Below are positions 1 through 11,084 of a stretch of 39,211 nucleotides of DNA, piece by piece (within the stretch, counting starts at the first letter, position 1; every line of letters begins with the position of its first letter). The stretch is taken from positions 1-39,211 of the forward strand of contig NZ_CAKZJO010000112.1 of NCBI RefSeq assembly GCF_936943645.1. The letters are read 5' to 3'. The notes under the pieces were generated by a model, which was not told the origin of the DNA, did not search any database, and worked only from the letters and a program-made list of their open reading frames with translations. The translations under genes and the position numbers were made by a program. The stretch comes from an uncultured Bradyrhizobium sp. Lineage in GTDB: Bacteria; Pseudomonadota; Alphaproteobacteria; Rhizobiales; Xanthobacteraceae.

Positions 1-21
1 ACCCTCCCCCTCCAGGGGAGG
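1..21. repeat. Truncated palindromic repeat (CCCTCCCC family)
   Basis: The first 21 bases match one arm of the inverted repeat that bounds the element at 10933-11078. The rest of this copy presumably lies outside the window. The stretch from here to about 214 otherwise holds only the upstream region of the histidine kinase. Confidence 0.6.
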
Positions 22-173
22 ATGGGCACCGCGGCTCGACCTGAAGCTCCCCCCTCCGAATCCCTTGGATGAACCCGGCCGCCGCTTGCGGGGGTGGCGG
101 GTTAAGGTTATCGCGGCTTTGGGGGGCCTGCGCAGGGCCGCAGCCGTGGACCTGCGCGCGGGCGCGGGCAATA

Positions 174-188
174 CTAACCCTTTCTTAA
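174..188. promoter_or_regulatory. CtrA-like site, CTAA-N7-TTAA
   Basis: CTAA (174-177), seven bases, then TTAA (185-188). This is one mismatch from the CtrA full-site consensus TTAA-N7-TTAA known from alphaproteobacteria. It lies about 50 bases before the preferred start of a PdhS/PleC-like kinase, a family that feeds into DivK and CtrA. A one-mismatch site is expected about once per window by chance, so position is the main support. Confidence 0.35.
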
Positions 189-238
189 GGCTGTCATTCC
201 CGGCAGCCAGCTTCATGCGCGAGACACAAGCCGGTCGG

Positions 239-3673
<3,435 letters not shown>

Positions 3674-3684
3674 GATGCGTTTCA

Positions 3685-3884
3685 CCTCTCCCCGCGCTTT
3701 GCGGGGAGAGGGCGGATCGCGCAGCGATCCGGGTGAGGGGCAAGGCAATATATTCGCCGAGATGAAAGTCCGTCCGACTCGCTAGTCAGCCGCACGCGGG
3801 CATTCTACTCCCACTCAAATCCCGCCCACGGAGACAGCCCCTCACCCCACCCTCTCCCCGTAAGAACGGGGCGAGGGAGCGAGA
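3685..3884 (+). repeat. Composite intergenic repeat, copy 1
   Basis: The left module has a CCTCTCCCC...GGGGAGAGG stem (3685-3711), a GGATCGC/CGATCC stem and GGTGAGGGG. A core follows at about 3741-3837, then a right module CCCCTCACCCCACCCTCTCCCCG...CGGGGCGAGGG (about 3838-3884) in opposite sense. The copy at 33834-34041 has the same modules in reverse order, and its core is recognisably similar. The element occupies the space between the convergent kinase and chemoreceptor genes and could also act as a terminator for both. Confidence 0.75.
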
Positions 3885-3933
3885 GAACGGCGCGTCCCTC
3901 ACTGTCGGATGACATCCTGCATTGGCGCCGCAA

Positions 3934-5907
3934 TTACGCCGCGCGCACCGTCTCCAGGAACCTGCTGACCTCGATCTTCAGCCGGTTGCTGTCGTTCGAC
4001 AGCGACTGCGCCGCGGACAGCACCTGTGACGACGCCGAGCCGGTCTCGGTCGCGCCCTGGCGCACGCTGGAGATGTTGGCGCTGACCTGCGTGGTGCCGG
4101 CCGCGGCATTCTGCACGTTGCGCGAGATCTCGCTGGTCGCGGCGCCCTGCTCTTCCACCGCGGCTGCAATGGTGGAGGAGATCTCGGACAGCCGCTCGAT
4201 GGTGCCGCCGATGGTCTTGATGGCGCCGACCGAATCCTGCGTGGCGTTCTGGATGCTCGAGATCTGCTGGCCGATGTCGCCGGTCGCCTTGGCGGTCTGC
4301 TCGGCCAGGGCCTTCACCTCCGAGGCCACGACGGCAAAGCCGCGCCCGGCCTCGCCGGCACGCGCGGCCTCGATGGTGGCGTTCAGCGCCAAAAGGTTGG
4401 TCTGGCCGGCGATGGCGTTGATCAGCTCCACGACGTCGCCGATGCGCGCGGCCGCCTTCGACAATTCGCTGACGCGGTCGTTGGTCTGACCGGCCTGGCT
4501 GACGGCCTCGTCGGCGATGCGCGCGGACGCCTGCACCTGGCGGCTGATCTCGTTGACGGATGCCGTCAGCTCCTCGGCGGCGGAGGCCACCGACTGGACG
4601 TTGGTCGCCGCCTCTTCGGACGCGGCCTCGACCAGCGTGGCAAGCTCGGTCGACCGGCCGGCGGTCGTGGTCAAGGACGTGGCCGAGGCCTCGAGCTCGT
4701 TGGCGGCGGACGACACCGTCTCGACGATCTCGCCGACCGCGCCTTCGAAATCGTCGGCCATGCGGATCATGTCGGCGCGCCGGCGCTCGGCGGCGAGCTT
4801 GTCCTGCCTGATCTTCTCCTCGGCCTCTTCCTGCGCCTTGCGCTCGGAATTGACCTTGAACGTCTCGACGGCCTGCGCGATCTCGCCGATCTCGTCGGGG
4901 CGTCCGAGGCCGGGCAACACGATGGCGAAATTGCCGTTGGCGAGCTCGATCATGGCCGCGCGCATCGCGGTCAGCGGCTTCGAGACCGAACGGCCGATGA
5001 AGATGCCGAGGCCGAGCACGCCCGATGCGATGAGTGCGATGGCGACCGCGATCCAGAACTGGATGCTGGCGCGCTCGGCATCGTTCAGACGATCGGCTTC
5101 GACACGGATGGCGTCGACCGATGTCGAGACCTGCTCGATGACGGGCTCCACCGCCGAGAAGGCTTCGGACATCGCCTTCAGCTCGGCCGCGAGCTTCAGC
5201 GCGCCCTCCATCCAGGCGGAGAAGTCGCGCTGGTAGTCGGCGAGCTTCTGCCGCAGCTCGGCTTTCGCGTTGTCGGGAATCGTGGCGGCGTTGAGGCTGG
5301 CCGAGAATTCAGCCGTGCGCTTCTTCATGTCGTCGCCATATTTGGCGTCGCGGCGCAGCATGAAGTCCTTCTCGTGCCGGCGCATCATCAGCATGATCAC
5401 CTTGAGAGAGGAGTCCTGGAGCTGGTCGACCTGGCTCTCGATGCCGTGGACGGAGGTGCGCAGGCGCCCTTCGAGGCCGGATTTCTCGTCGAGGCCGAGC
5501 CGCTGCCGCTGCTCGACCACCGCGGTGAAGCGCGCCTGATAGGTCTTCAACGACGCGTTCATCGCGTCGATCCGCGCGGCCAGTTCGCCCTTGCCGAGGG
5601 CTACGATCTTGCCGCGGAGCGTGTCGATGTCGAGCGCCGCCTGCCGACTGATCTCGACCTGGCGCTGCGCCTTGGCCGGATCGCTGCGCAGCAGGAAATC
5701 CTTTTCGGCCCGGCGCGCTTCCAGCAGCTCGACCGCGATCCTGTTGTTGAGCTCGAAGACGCTGCGCGCCTCCTCGGCGGCGCTGCGATAGACGCCCATC
5801 ACGCGCTCACCATAGAGGTGAATGCCGCCGATCAGGATGACGCCGACGACGCCGATCACGCCGATCGCGGTGATCTTGTGGGTGAGACGAAGAGAGAGAA
5901 GCCGCAT
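3934..5907 (-). CDS. Methyl-accepting chemotaxis protein with HBM sensor domain
   Basis: A transmembrane chemoreceptor of 657 residues. TM1 is at about 13-33. A periplasmic all-helical region (about 40-280) carries two copies of a related motif, RRAEKDFLLR (65-74) and RRHEKDFMLR (176-185), typical of the helical bimodular (HBM) ligand-binding domain. TM2 is at about 283-304 and HAMP at about 305-357. The cytoplasmic signalling domain contains the conserved hairpin tip region, with EVKALAEQTAKATGDIG nearby. I see no C-terminal CheR-binding pentapeptide; the protein ends ETVRAA. HBM receptors described elsewhere bind small organic acids, but the ligand here cannot be read from sequence. No che genes are adjacent, so it is an orphan receptor. 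Confidence 0.93.
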   Translation of the reverse strand: MRLLSLRLTHKITAIGVIGVVGVILIGGIHLYGERVMGVYRSAAEEARSVFELNNRIAVELLEARRAEKDFLLRSDPAKAQRQVEISRQAALDIDTLRGKIVALGKGELAARIDAMNASLKTYQARFTAVVEQRQRLGLDEKSGLEGRLRTSVHGIESQVDQLQDSSLKVIMLMMRRHEKDFMLRRDAKYGDDMKKRTAEFSASLNAATIPDNAKAELRQKLADYQRDFSAWMEGALKLAAELKAMSEAFSAVEPVIEQVSTSVDAIRVEADRLNDAERASIQFWIAVAIALIASGVLGLGIFIGRSVSKPLTAMRAAMIELANGNFAIVLPGLGRPDEIGEIAQAVETFKVNSERKAQEEAEEKIRQDKLAAERRRADMIRMADDFEGAVGEIVETVSSAANELEASATSLTTTAGRSTELATLVEAASEEAATNVQSVASAAEELTASVNEISRQVQASARIADEAVSQAGQTNDRVSELSKAAARIGDVVELINAIAGQTNLLALNATIEAARAGEAGRGFAVVASEVKALAEQTAKATGDIGQQISSIQNATQDSVGAIKTIGGTIERLSEISSTIAAAVEEQGAATSEISRNVQNAAAGTTQVSANISSVRQGATETGSASSQVLSAAQSLSNDSNRLKIEVSRFLETVRAA

Positions 5908-5981
5908 CTGACGGGAGATCCAATGGTGGCAGATACGGTTGATGAAGCGCTAATGCGTCAAAGCTTCCGTTAATTTGCGGG

Positions 5982-5997
5982 CACGTACGAATACGTG
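5982..5997. promoter_or_regulatory. Inverted repeat upstream of chemoreceptor gene
   Basis: A perfect 6-4-6 palindrome, CACGTA-CGAA-TACGTG, lies 75 bases before the ATG of the chemoreceptor gene. It sits in a relatively AT-rich stretch and could be an operator. No regulator is adjacent. A weak TTGACG element on the minus strand (5956-5961) lies between it and the gene. Confidence 0.3.
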
Positions 5998-6016
5998 TAT
6001 TTGTCACAATACTCGC

Positions 6017-6042
6017 CTTTATGCACGTTGGAGTGCACAAAG
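6017..6042 (-). terminator. Hairpin downstream of FAD monooxygenase gene
   Basis: CTTT-A-TGCAC-GTTGGA-GTGCA-C-AAAG forms a short stem just after the stop of the minus-strand monooxygenase gene. No U-run follows on the minus strand, so it is at best a weak or factor-assisted terminator. Confidence 0.25.
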
Positions 6043-6061
6043 GCAGCTGGCGCGGCGACGC

Positions 6062-7618
6062 TCATCCGGTTCCAGGCGCGCCGAACCATCGCGAGGCGGC
6101 CCGAGCGGCCTCCTCACTATCGGACGCGCCGTCGCCGGCCCACGCAACAAAGCCATCGGGGCGCACCAGCACGGCGCGCAGGCCCAACCGATCTCTCGGC
6201 TCAGCTGCGACATACGCGATCCGATCGCTCCAGCCGCTTGCAAGCGCTCGAAGCGGCGCACGCGTGTCGAAGTCAAGCAACATGCCTTTCGCTGCTCTGA
6301 GCTGTTCTCCGGTCATCGTCCCGTCAGACAGTTCGAAATCGGGAACACTGCGGCCAACAAGCGGATGGCTGCCACCAAGCTCGTAACGCAGCGAGACGCC
6401 GCGCACGCGTTCGGCGAAATAGGTCGCGCCGTCGCGGGTCGCGATGAGATCGCGGATGATGGCCTGGACCGCGCGGGTGCCCGGCGTCGGCCGCATGATC
6501 GCGACCTGCGCGCGCGACCAGTCGAGGATTTGTGCGCCGATGGGATGTCGCTCCCGCGAATAGCTGTCGAGGAGATGGTCCGGCGCGTTGCCACGGATCG
6601 TCGCGGCCAGCTTCCAGCCCAGGTTCATCGCATCGCCAAGACCGAGATTGAGGCCCTGGCCGCCCAGCGGCGAATGGATGTGCGCAGCATCTCCAGCGAG
6701 CAGCACGCGCCCATTGCGATAGGCGGATGTCTGACGGGCCTGATCCGTCCAGGTAGCGGCAAGTGGAAGCCCGGCGATGGTGACATCCGTGCAGGAGACG
6801 CGGCGCAAGACGCTCTGCACGTGCTCGATCGTGATCGGCGTGGTGCGGTGGAACGCACCGCCGTCGAAATCAACCATCGCGATGGTACCGGGCTGCGCAT
6901 AGGTGTACATGCCCGTCGGCGTGTAGTTGCGGCCGGGGCTGAGTTTCTCCGGATCGGCCAGCTCGACTGCGATGGAATAGCCGGTGAATTCAGGATCGGT
7001 GCCGACGAAATCGAATCCACCCATCTTGCGCACCGTGCTGCGGCCGCCGTCGCAACCGACCAGCCAGCGACCGCCGAACGTCTCGCCCGCCGCCTGCACC
7101 GTCACGTGCTCGTCCCAAGCGGCAAAGGCAGTGACGCCAAAGCCGCGCCGGATCTCGACGCCCAGACTGCGTGCACGCGCGGCCAGGACCGTTTCCAGCG
7201 TTTGCATGTCGACGGCCACCGCGGCATCGGCCGGCGTCGGCAAGCGCCAAGGCCATTTCGCGGCATCGAGGTCGTCCTGATAAAACTGGAGGCCGGCGAA
7301 ATGGCCCGCGGGCCGCCGCGTCTGCTGCATCCAGTGCGCCGCACTTCTGATCGCGCCGGAGCTTGCGCGTTGCGCTGCCAGGATCTCGTCCAGCAAGCCG
7401 CGCCGGTGAAAGGCTTCGCATGTCGGGACTGACAGGCCACGCAGGCCGAACGGGAGTTGCTTCAGCGCCGTATGCGGATCCTGCGCCTGCTCCAGCACGA
7501 GGACCGAGACACCGGCGAGCCGCAGCTCGTACGCGAGGAACAGGCCGACCGGGCCCGCGCCGGCAATAATGACGTCGTGGAAATTCGAGGGCTGAGAAAT
7601 CGAGACGCGATCGCGCAT
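6062..7618 (-). CDS. FAD-dependent aromatic monooxygenase (PheA/TfdB type)
   Basis: A flavoprotein hydroxylase of 518 residues. The N-terminal dinucleotide fold VIIAGAGPVGLFLAYELRL (G20, G22, G25) ends in a Glu that would bind the FAD ribose. A GCDGGRSTVRK motif follows in the middle. The second FAD motif, LLAGDAAHIHSPLGGQGLN, is at about 300. The C-terminal part (from about 400) fits the thioredoxin-like tail of phenol- and polyketide-type hydroxylases, with a conserved LVRPDGFVAWAG strand. Such enzymes use NAD(P)H and O2 to hydroxylate aromatic rings; the substrate here is unknown. The start is supported by AGGAG six bases upstream (7625-7629 on the plus strand). The gene has its own upstream region with two inverted repeats, so it is probably transcribed alone. 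Confidence 0.9.
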   Translation of the reverse strand: MRDRVSISQPSNFHDVIIAGAGPVGLFLAYELRLAGVSVLVLEQAQDPHTALKQLPFGLRGLSVPTCEAFHRRGLLDEILAAQRASSGAIRSAAHWMQQTRRPAGHFAGLQFYQDDLDAAKWPWRLPTPADAAVAVDMQTLETVLAARARSLGVEIRRGFGVTAFAAWDEHVTVQAAGETFGGRWLVGCDGGRSTVRKMGGFDFVGTDPEFTGYSIAVELADPEKLSPGRNYTPTGMYTYAQPGTIAMVDFDGGAFHRTTPITIEHVQSVLRRVSCTDVTIAGLPLAATWTDQARQTSAYRNGRVLLAGDAAHIHSPLGGQGLNLGLGDAMNLGWKLAATIRGNAPDHLLDSYSRERHPIGAQILDWSRAQVAIMRPTPGTRAVQAIIRDLIATRDGATYFAERVRGVSLRYELGGSHPLVGRSVPDFELSDGTMTGEQLRAAKGMLLDFDTRAPLRALASGWSDRIAYVAAEPRDRLGLRAVLVRPDGFVAWAGDGASDSEEAARAASRWFGAPGTG

Positions 7619-7750
7619 GAGACGCTCCTGTGGCCGATGTTCGACCGGAGCGTTCCCAGCGCTTGAGAATCACACGGACGAACAATTGAACGCCCGCATG
7701 GCGTCCGCTGTTCGTCGTGGGGATCTCGTGCACAAGGCCAAAGACCAGAG

Positions 7751-7766
7751 CTTTCGTTACCGAAAG
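7751..7766. promoter_or_regulatory. Palindrome CTTTCG-TTAC-CGAAAG
   Basis: A perfect 6-4-6 inverted repeat about 135 bases upstream of the FAD monooxygenase start, directly abutting the next palindrome. It is a candidate operator or part of the promoter for that gene. No linked regulator gene is visible. Confidence 0.35.
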
Positions 7767-7790
7767 GATTTGGGCTTACCAGACCAAATC
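7767..7790. promoter_or_regulatory. Palindrome GATTTGG-N10-CCAAATC
   Basis: A perfect 7-10-7 inverted repeat adjacent to the palindrome at 7751-7766, in the same upstream region of the FAD monooxygenase gene. The 17-base centre-to-centre arm spacing suits binding of a dimeric repressor. The function is inferred only from symmetry and position. Confidence 0.35.
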
Positions 7791-7842
7791 TGCCTTTTCC
7801 GACGGGGGCTGTATAATTTCCCGGAGAGGGATGCGCAACGAA

Positions 7843-7873
7843 AAAGGCACGGCGCCCGCGACGCCGTGCCTTT
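7843..7873 (-). terminator. Rho-independent terminator of thiolase gene
   Basis: A perfect 12-bp stem, AAAGGCACGGCG / CGCCGTGCCTTT, with a 7-base loop. Read on the minus strand it continues into a run of T (AAAAA at 7841-7845 on the plus strand). It lies 35 bases after the thiolase stop codon. Confidence 0.85.
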
Positions 7874-7907
7874 CGCATTCACGTGGCCTTGATCAGCCAG
7901 ATCTTGC

Positions 7908-9080
7908 TCAGCTGTAGATCTCGAACAGGCCGGCGCCGCCCTGGCCGCCGCCGATGCACATCGTCACCACGCCCCACTTGGCCTTGCGACGCGCGCCTTC
8001 CTGCAGCAGGTGGCCGGTGAGACGGGCCCCGGTCATGCCGAAGGGATGGCCGATCGCGATCGAGCCGCCGTTGACGTTGTACTTGGCGGGGTCGATGCCG
8101 AGCTTGTCGCGCGAATAGAGGCACTGGCTGGCGAAGGCTTCGTTGAGCTCCCAGAGATCGATGTCGTCGATCTTGAGGCCGGTGCGCTTGAGCAGTTTCG
8201 GGATCGCGAAGACGGGGCCGATGCCCATCTCGTCGGGCTCGCAGCCCGCGGTCGCCCATGCAACGAAGCGGCCGAGCGGCTTGAGGCCGCGCTTCTCGGC
8301 GTCCTTGGCTTCCATCAGCACCACGGCGGCGGCGCCGTCCGAGAGCTGGCTGGCATTGCCCGCGGTGACGAACTTGCCGGGGCCCTTCACCGGCTCGAGC
8401 TTGGCAAGACCCTCCAGCGTGGTCTCCGGGCGATTGCATTCGTCGCGGTCGACGACGTAGTCGACGATGCTCTCCGCCTTGGTCTGCTTGTCGACCACCT
8501 TCATCTTGGTCTTCATCGGGACGATCTCGTCCTTGTACTTGCCCGCCTGCTGGGACGCGGCCATGCGGCGCTGCGATTCCAGCGAGAACTCGTCCTGGTA
8601 CTCGCGGCTGAGCTTGTAGCGCTCGGCGACGATGTCGGCGGTGTCGATCATCGCCATGAAGATGTCGGGCGCGACCTTGAGCAGCTCGGGGTCGATCGAT
8701 TCCTTCGGCGTGCCGCCGCCGGGCATCGAGATGCTCTCGACGCCGCCGGCAACGATGCAGTCGGCACCGTCCGAGCGGATCGAGTTGGCGGCCATCGCGA
8801 TGGTCTGCAGGCCGGAGGAGCAGAAGCGGTTCACGGAGACGCCGGCGGTGGTCTTCGGCAGGCCGGCGAGCAGCGCGGCCTGGCGGCCGATGTTCGGCGC
8901 GCCATGGGCGCAATTGCCGAGATAGCAGTCCTCGACATAGTCCTTCTCGACGCCGGCACGATCGACCGCGTGCTTGATGGCGTGCGCCGCGAGCGACATC
9001 GGCGGCGTGATGTTGAACCCGCCGCGGCCGGATTTCGCGAGGCCCGTGCGCGCATAGGAAACGATGACGGCTTCACGCAT
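7908..9080 (-). CDS. Acetyl-CoA C-acyltransferase (thiolase)
   Basis: A thiolase of 390 residues, the usual family length. The acyl-accepting Cys87 lies in NRFCSSGLQTIA, the HPFGMTGAR motif has His345, and the C-terminal MCIGGGQGGAG has Cys375, so the catalytic set is complete. It would cleave 3-ketoacyl-CoA in beta-oxidation or condense acetyl-CoA. The NRFCSSG sequence is closer to degradative FadA/PaaJ-like thiolases than to PhaA, but direction cannot be fixed from sequence. The start is MREAVIVSYARTG at 9080, preceded by GGGAGA at good spacing; the longer frame to 9137 adds a non-homologous tail. No dehydrogenase or hydratase partner is adjacent. The gene ends in a clear terminator. Confidence 0.92.
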   Translation of the reverse strand: MREAVIVSYARTGLAKSGRGGFNITPPMSLAAHAIKHAVDRAGVEKDYVEDCYLGNCAHGAPNIGRQAALLAGLPKTTAGVSVNRFCSSGLQTIAMAANSIRSDGADCIVAGGVESISMPGGGTPKESIDPELLKVAPDIFMAMIDTADIVAERYKLSREYQDEFSLESQRRMAASQQAGKYKDEIVPMKTKMKVVDKQTKAESIVDYVVDRDECNRPETTLEGLAKLEPVKGPGKFVTAGNASQLSDGAAAVVLMEAKDAEKRGLKPLGRFVAWATAGCEPDEMGIGPVFAIPKLLKRTGLKIDDIDLWELNEAFASQCLYSRDKLGIDPAKYNVNGGSIAIGHPFGMTGARLTGHLLQEGARRKAKWGVVTMCIGGGQGGAGLFEIYS

Positions 9081-9185
9081 TGTTTTCTCCCTTTTCAAAC
9101 GTTGGTACGGAGCGTCCTGGGCGCCATTGGTACACAAAGTTCGGCAGGCTTGGGAGAAATAAAGCGCCGCGCCGCATCAACAAAA

Positions 9186-9211
9186 ACGCCGCCCTCGGAT
9201 GAGGACGGCGT
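9186..9211 (-). terminator. Rho-independent terminator downstream of serA
   Basis: ACGCCGCCCTC / GAGGACGGCGT stem with one mismatch and a GGAT loop. On the minus strand it is followed by TTTTTG. It lies about 115 bases after the serA stop and before the thiolase start, so it separates the two genes. Confidence 0.75.
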
Positions 9212-9279
9212 CGTTGTTCCGCAGGTCGGAATATATGATGCCCGTCATTCCGTGGCGACGCGCCCCTGCCCTATCCACC

Positions 9280-9310
9280 CGTCATGGCCGGGCTTGTCCC
9301 GGCGATGACG
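9280..9310. repeat. Palindromic repeat, GTCATGGCCGGG family (short copy)
   Basis: CGTCATGGCCGGGCTTGTCC and its complement-like second half form a hairpin with CGTCAT/ATGACG ends. A longer relative with the same ends is at 29216-29290. It lies between the serA stop and its terminator. Confidence 0.6.
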
Positions 9311-9325
9311 ACGATGAGAGTTTGC

Positions 9326-10915
9326 TCAGAACGTCAGCGCCTTGGCCTGCTTGACCTGCGGCAGGGCCTGCACCTTGGCGAGCAAATCGGCCGGCACCGC
9401 GCCGTCGACCTCGACGAGGGCGATGGCATCGCTGCCGGGCGCGACGCGGCCGAGATGGAAGGTGGCGATGTTGAGCTTGGCATCGCCAAGCAGGCTCGCG
9501 AACCGGCCGATGAAGCCCGGCTTGTCCTCGTTGGTCACGTAGATCATCGACTTGCCGAATTCGGCGTCGACGCGGATGCCCTTGATGTCGACGAGGCGCG
9601 GCTTGCCGTCGGCATAGACGGTGCCCGAGACCGACCGCTCCTGTCGCTCGGTGGTGACGGTGACGGTGATCAGGCTCTCATAGTCGCTCTGGGCGGCGCG
9701 GACGATCTCGTCCACGACCATGCCGCGCTCCTTGGCGACGACGGGCGCCGACACCACGTTGACCTCGCCGAGCATCGGCCGCAGCAGGCCCGACAGCACG
9801 GCCGAGGTGATCGCCTTGATCTTCATCTCGGCGACGTGGCCCTCATAGGTGATCTCGACCTTGAGGATGCCGCTCTCGGTGAGCTGGCCGGCGAACGAGC
9901 CGAGCTTCTCGGCGAGCGAGATGAACGGCTTCAGCTTCGGCGCTTCTTCCGCCGTGATCGAGGGGAAGTTGACCGCGTTCGAGATCGCGCCGGTGAGCAG
10001 GTAATCAGACATCTGCTCGGCGACCTGAAGCGCCACGTTCTCCTGTGCTTCCGTGGTGGAGGCGCCGAGATGCGGCGTGCAGATCACGTTGGGATGGCCG
10101 AACAGGACGTTCTTGGTCGCGGGCTCCTCGACGAAGACGTCGAAGGCGGCGCCGGCGATGTGCTTGGAATTGAGCGCATCGACCACCGCCTGCTCGTCGA
10201 CCAGACCGCCGCGGGCGCAGTTGATCAGGCGCACGCCCTTCTTCATCTTGGCGATCGCGGCCGCGTCGATGATGTTCCTGGTCTTCTCGGTGAGCGGGGT
10301 GTGCAGCGTGATGAAGTCGGCGCGCTTGAGCAGATCGTCGAGATCGACCTTCTCGACGCCGATGTCCTTGGCGCGCTCCGGCGACAGGAACGGATCGAAC
10401 GCAACCACCTTCATGCGCAGGCCGAGCGCGCGGTCGGCGACGATCGAGCCGATGTTGCCGCAGCCGACGACGCCGAGCACCTTGCCGGTGATCTCGACGC
10501 CCATGAAGCGGTTCTTCTCCCACTTGCCGGCCTGGGTCGAGGCGTCGGCCTGCGGAATCTCGCGGGCCAGCGCCAGCATGAGCGTGATCGCGTGCTCGGC
10601 GGTCGTGATCGAATTGCCGAACGGCGTGTTCATCACGATGATGCCCTTGGCCGTCGCGGCCGGGATCTCGACATTGTCGACGCCGATGCCGGCGCGGCCG
10701 ATCACCTTCAGCTTCGCAGCCTTCTCGAGGATCTTGGCGGTCGCCTTGGTCGCGGAGCGGATCGCAAGGCCGTCGTAATTGCCGATGATCTCGGCAAGCT
10801 TGTCCTTGTCCTTGCCGAGGTTGGGCTGGAAGTCGACCTCGACGCCGCGATCCCGAAAGATCTGCACGGCAGCGGGCGAGAGCGCATCGGAAATGAGAAC
10901 TTTGGGTTTGGTCAT
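9326..10915 (-). CDS. serA: D-3-phosphoglycerate dehydrogenase
   Basis: First enzyme of phosphorylated serine biosynthesis; it oxidises 3-phosphoglycerate with NAD. It is 529 residues, the long form with both an ASB (allosteric substrate-binding) domain (about 320-440) and a C-terminal ACT domain (about 455-529). The NAD fold GVVGCGNIGS is at 148-157. The catalytic residues are Arg235 (NCARGG), Glu264 (VEEP) and His282 (TPHLGAS). The start MTKPKVLISDALS at 10915 has AAGGA upstream; the longer frame to 11041 runs into an intergenic repeat and is rejected. serC lies directly upstream on the same strand, separated by a repeat element. The ACT domain suggests serine feedback, but this is not proven by sequence. 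Confidence 0.96.
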   Translation of the reverse strand: MTKPKVLISDALSPAAVQIFRDRGVEVDFQPNLGKDKDKLAEIIGNYDGLAIRSATKATAKILEKAAKLKVIGRAGIGVDNVEIPAATAKGIIVMNTPFGNSITTAEHAITLMLALAREIPQADASTQAGKWEKNRFMGVEITGKVLGVVGCGNIGSIVADRALGLRMKVVAFDPFLSPERAKDIGVEKVDLDDLLKRADFITLHTPLTEKTRNIIDAAAIAKMKKGVRLINCARGGLVDEQAVVDALNSKHIAGAAFDVFVEEPATKNVLFGHPNVICTPHLGASTTEAQENVALQVAEQMSDYLLTGAISNAVNFPSITAEEAPKLKPFISLAEKLGSFAGQLTESGILKVEITYEGHVAEMKIKAITSAVLSGLLRPMLGEVNVVSAPVVAKERGMVVDEIVRAAQSDYESLITVTVTTERQERSVSGTVYADGKPRLVDIKGIRVDAEFGKSMIYVTNEDKPGFIGRFASLLGDAKLNIATFHLGRVAPGSDAIALVEVDGAVPADLLAKVQALPQVKQAKALTF

Positions 10916-10932
10916 GGGAATGTGTCCTTCAC

Positions 10933-11078
10933 ACCCTCCCCTGGAGGGGGAGGGTCGGCGCGAAGCGCCGGGGGGGGGGGAAGCCGCAAGAAAGAAAATC
11001 GCCGGTGCGCCGTGTGGAGAGATCACCCCCCCCCGCCGCACCTGACGGTGCGTCGACCCTCCCCCTCCAGGGGAGGGT
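10933..11078. repeat. Palindromic element with 23-bp perfect inverted ends
   Basis: The arms 10933-10955 and 11056-11078 are exact reverse complements (begin ACCCTCCCC, end GGGAGGGT). Inside is a GGCGCGAAGCGCC hairpin, an 11-G run (10970-10980) and a 9-C run (11026-11034). It fills the serC-serA gap and would form a very stable structure in the transcript. Shorter relatives occur at 1-21 and 17287-17303. Confidence 0.8.
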
Positions 11079-11084
11079 AAGAAC

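Noticed and set aside
7617..7892. Plus-strand frame of 91 codons between the FAD monooxygenase and thiolase genes
   Set aside because: It covers two palindromes and the thiolase terminator, and has no ribosome site or recognisable fold.
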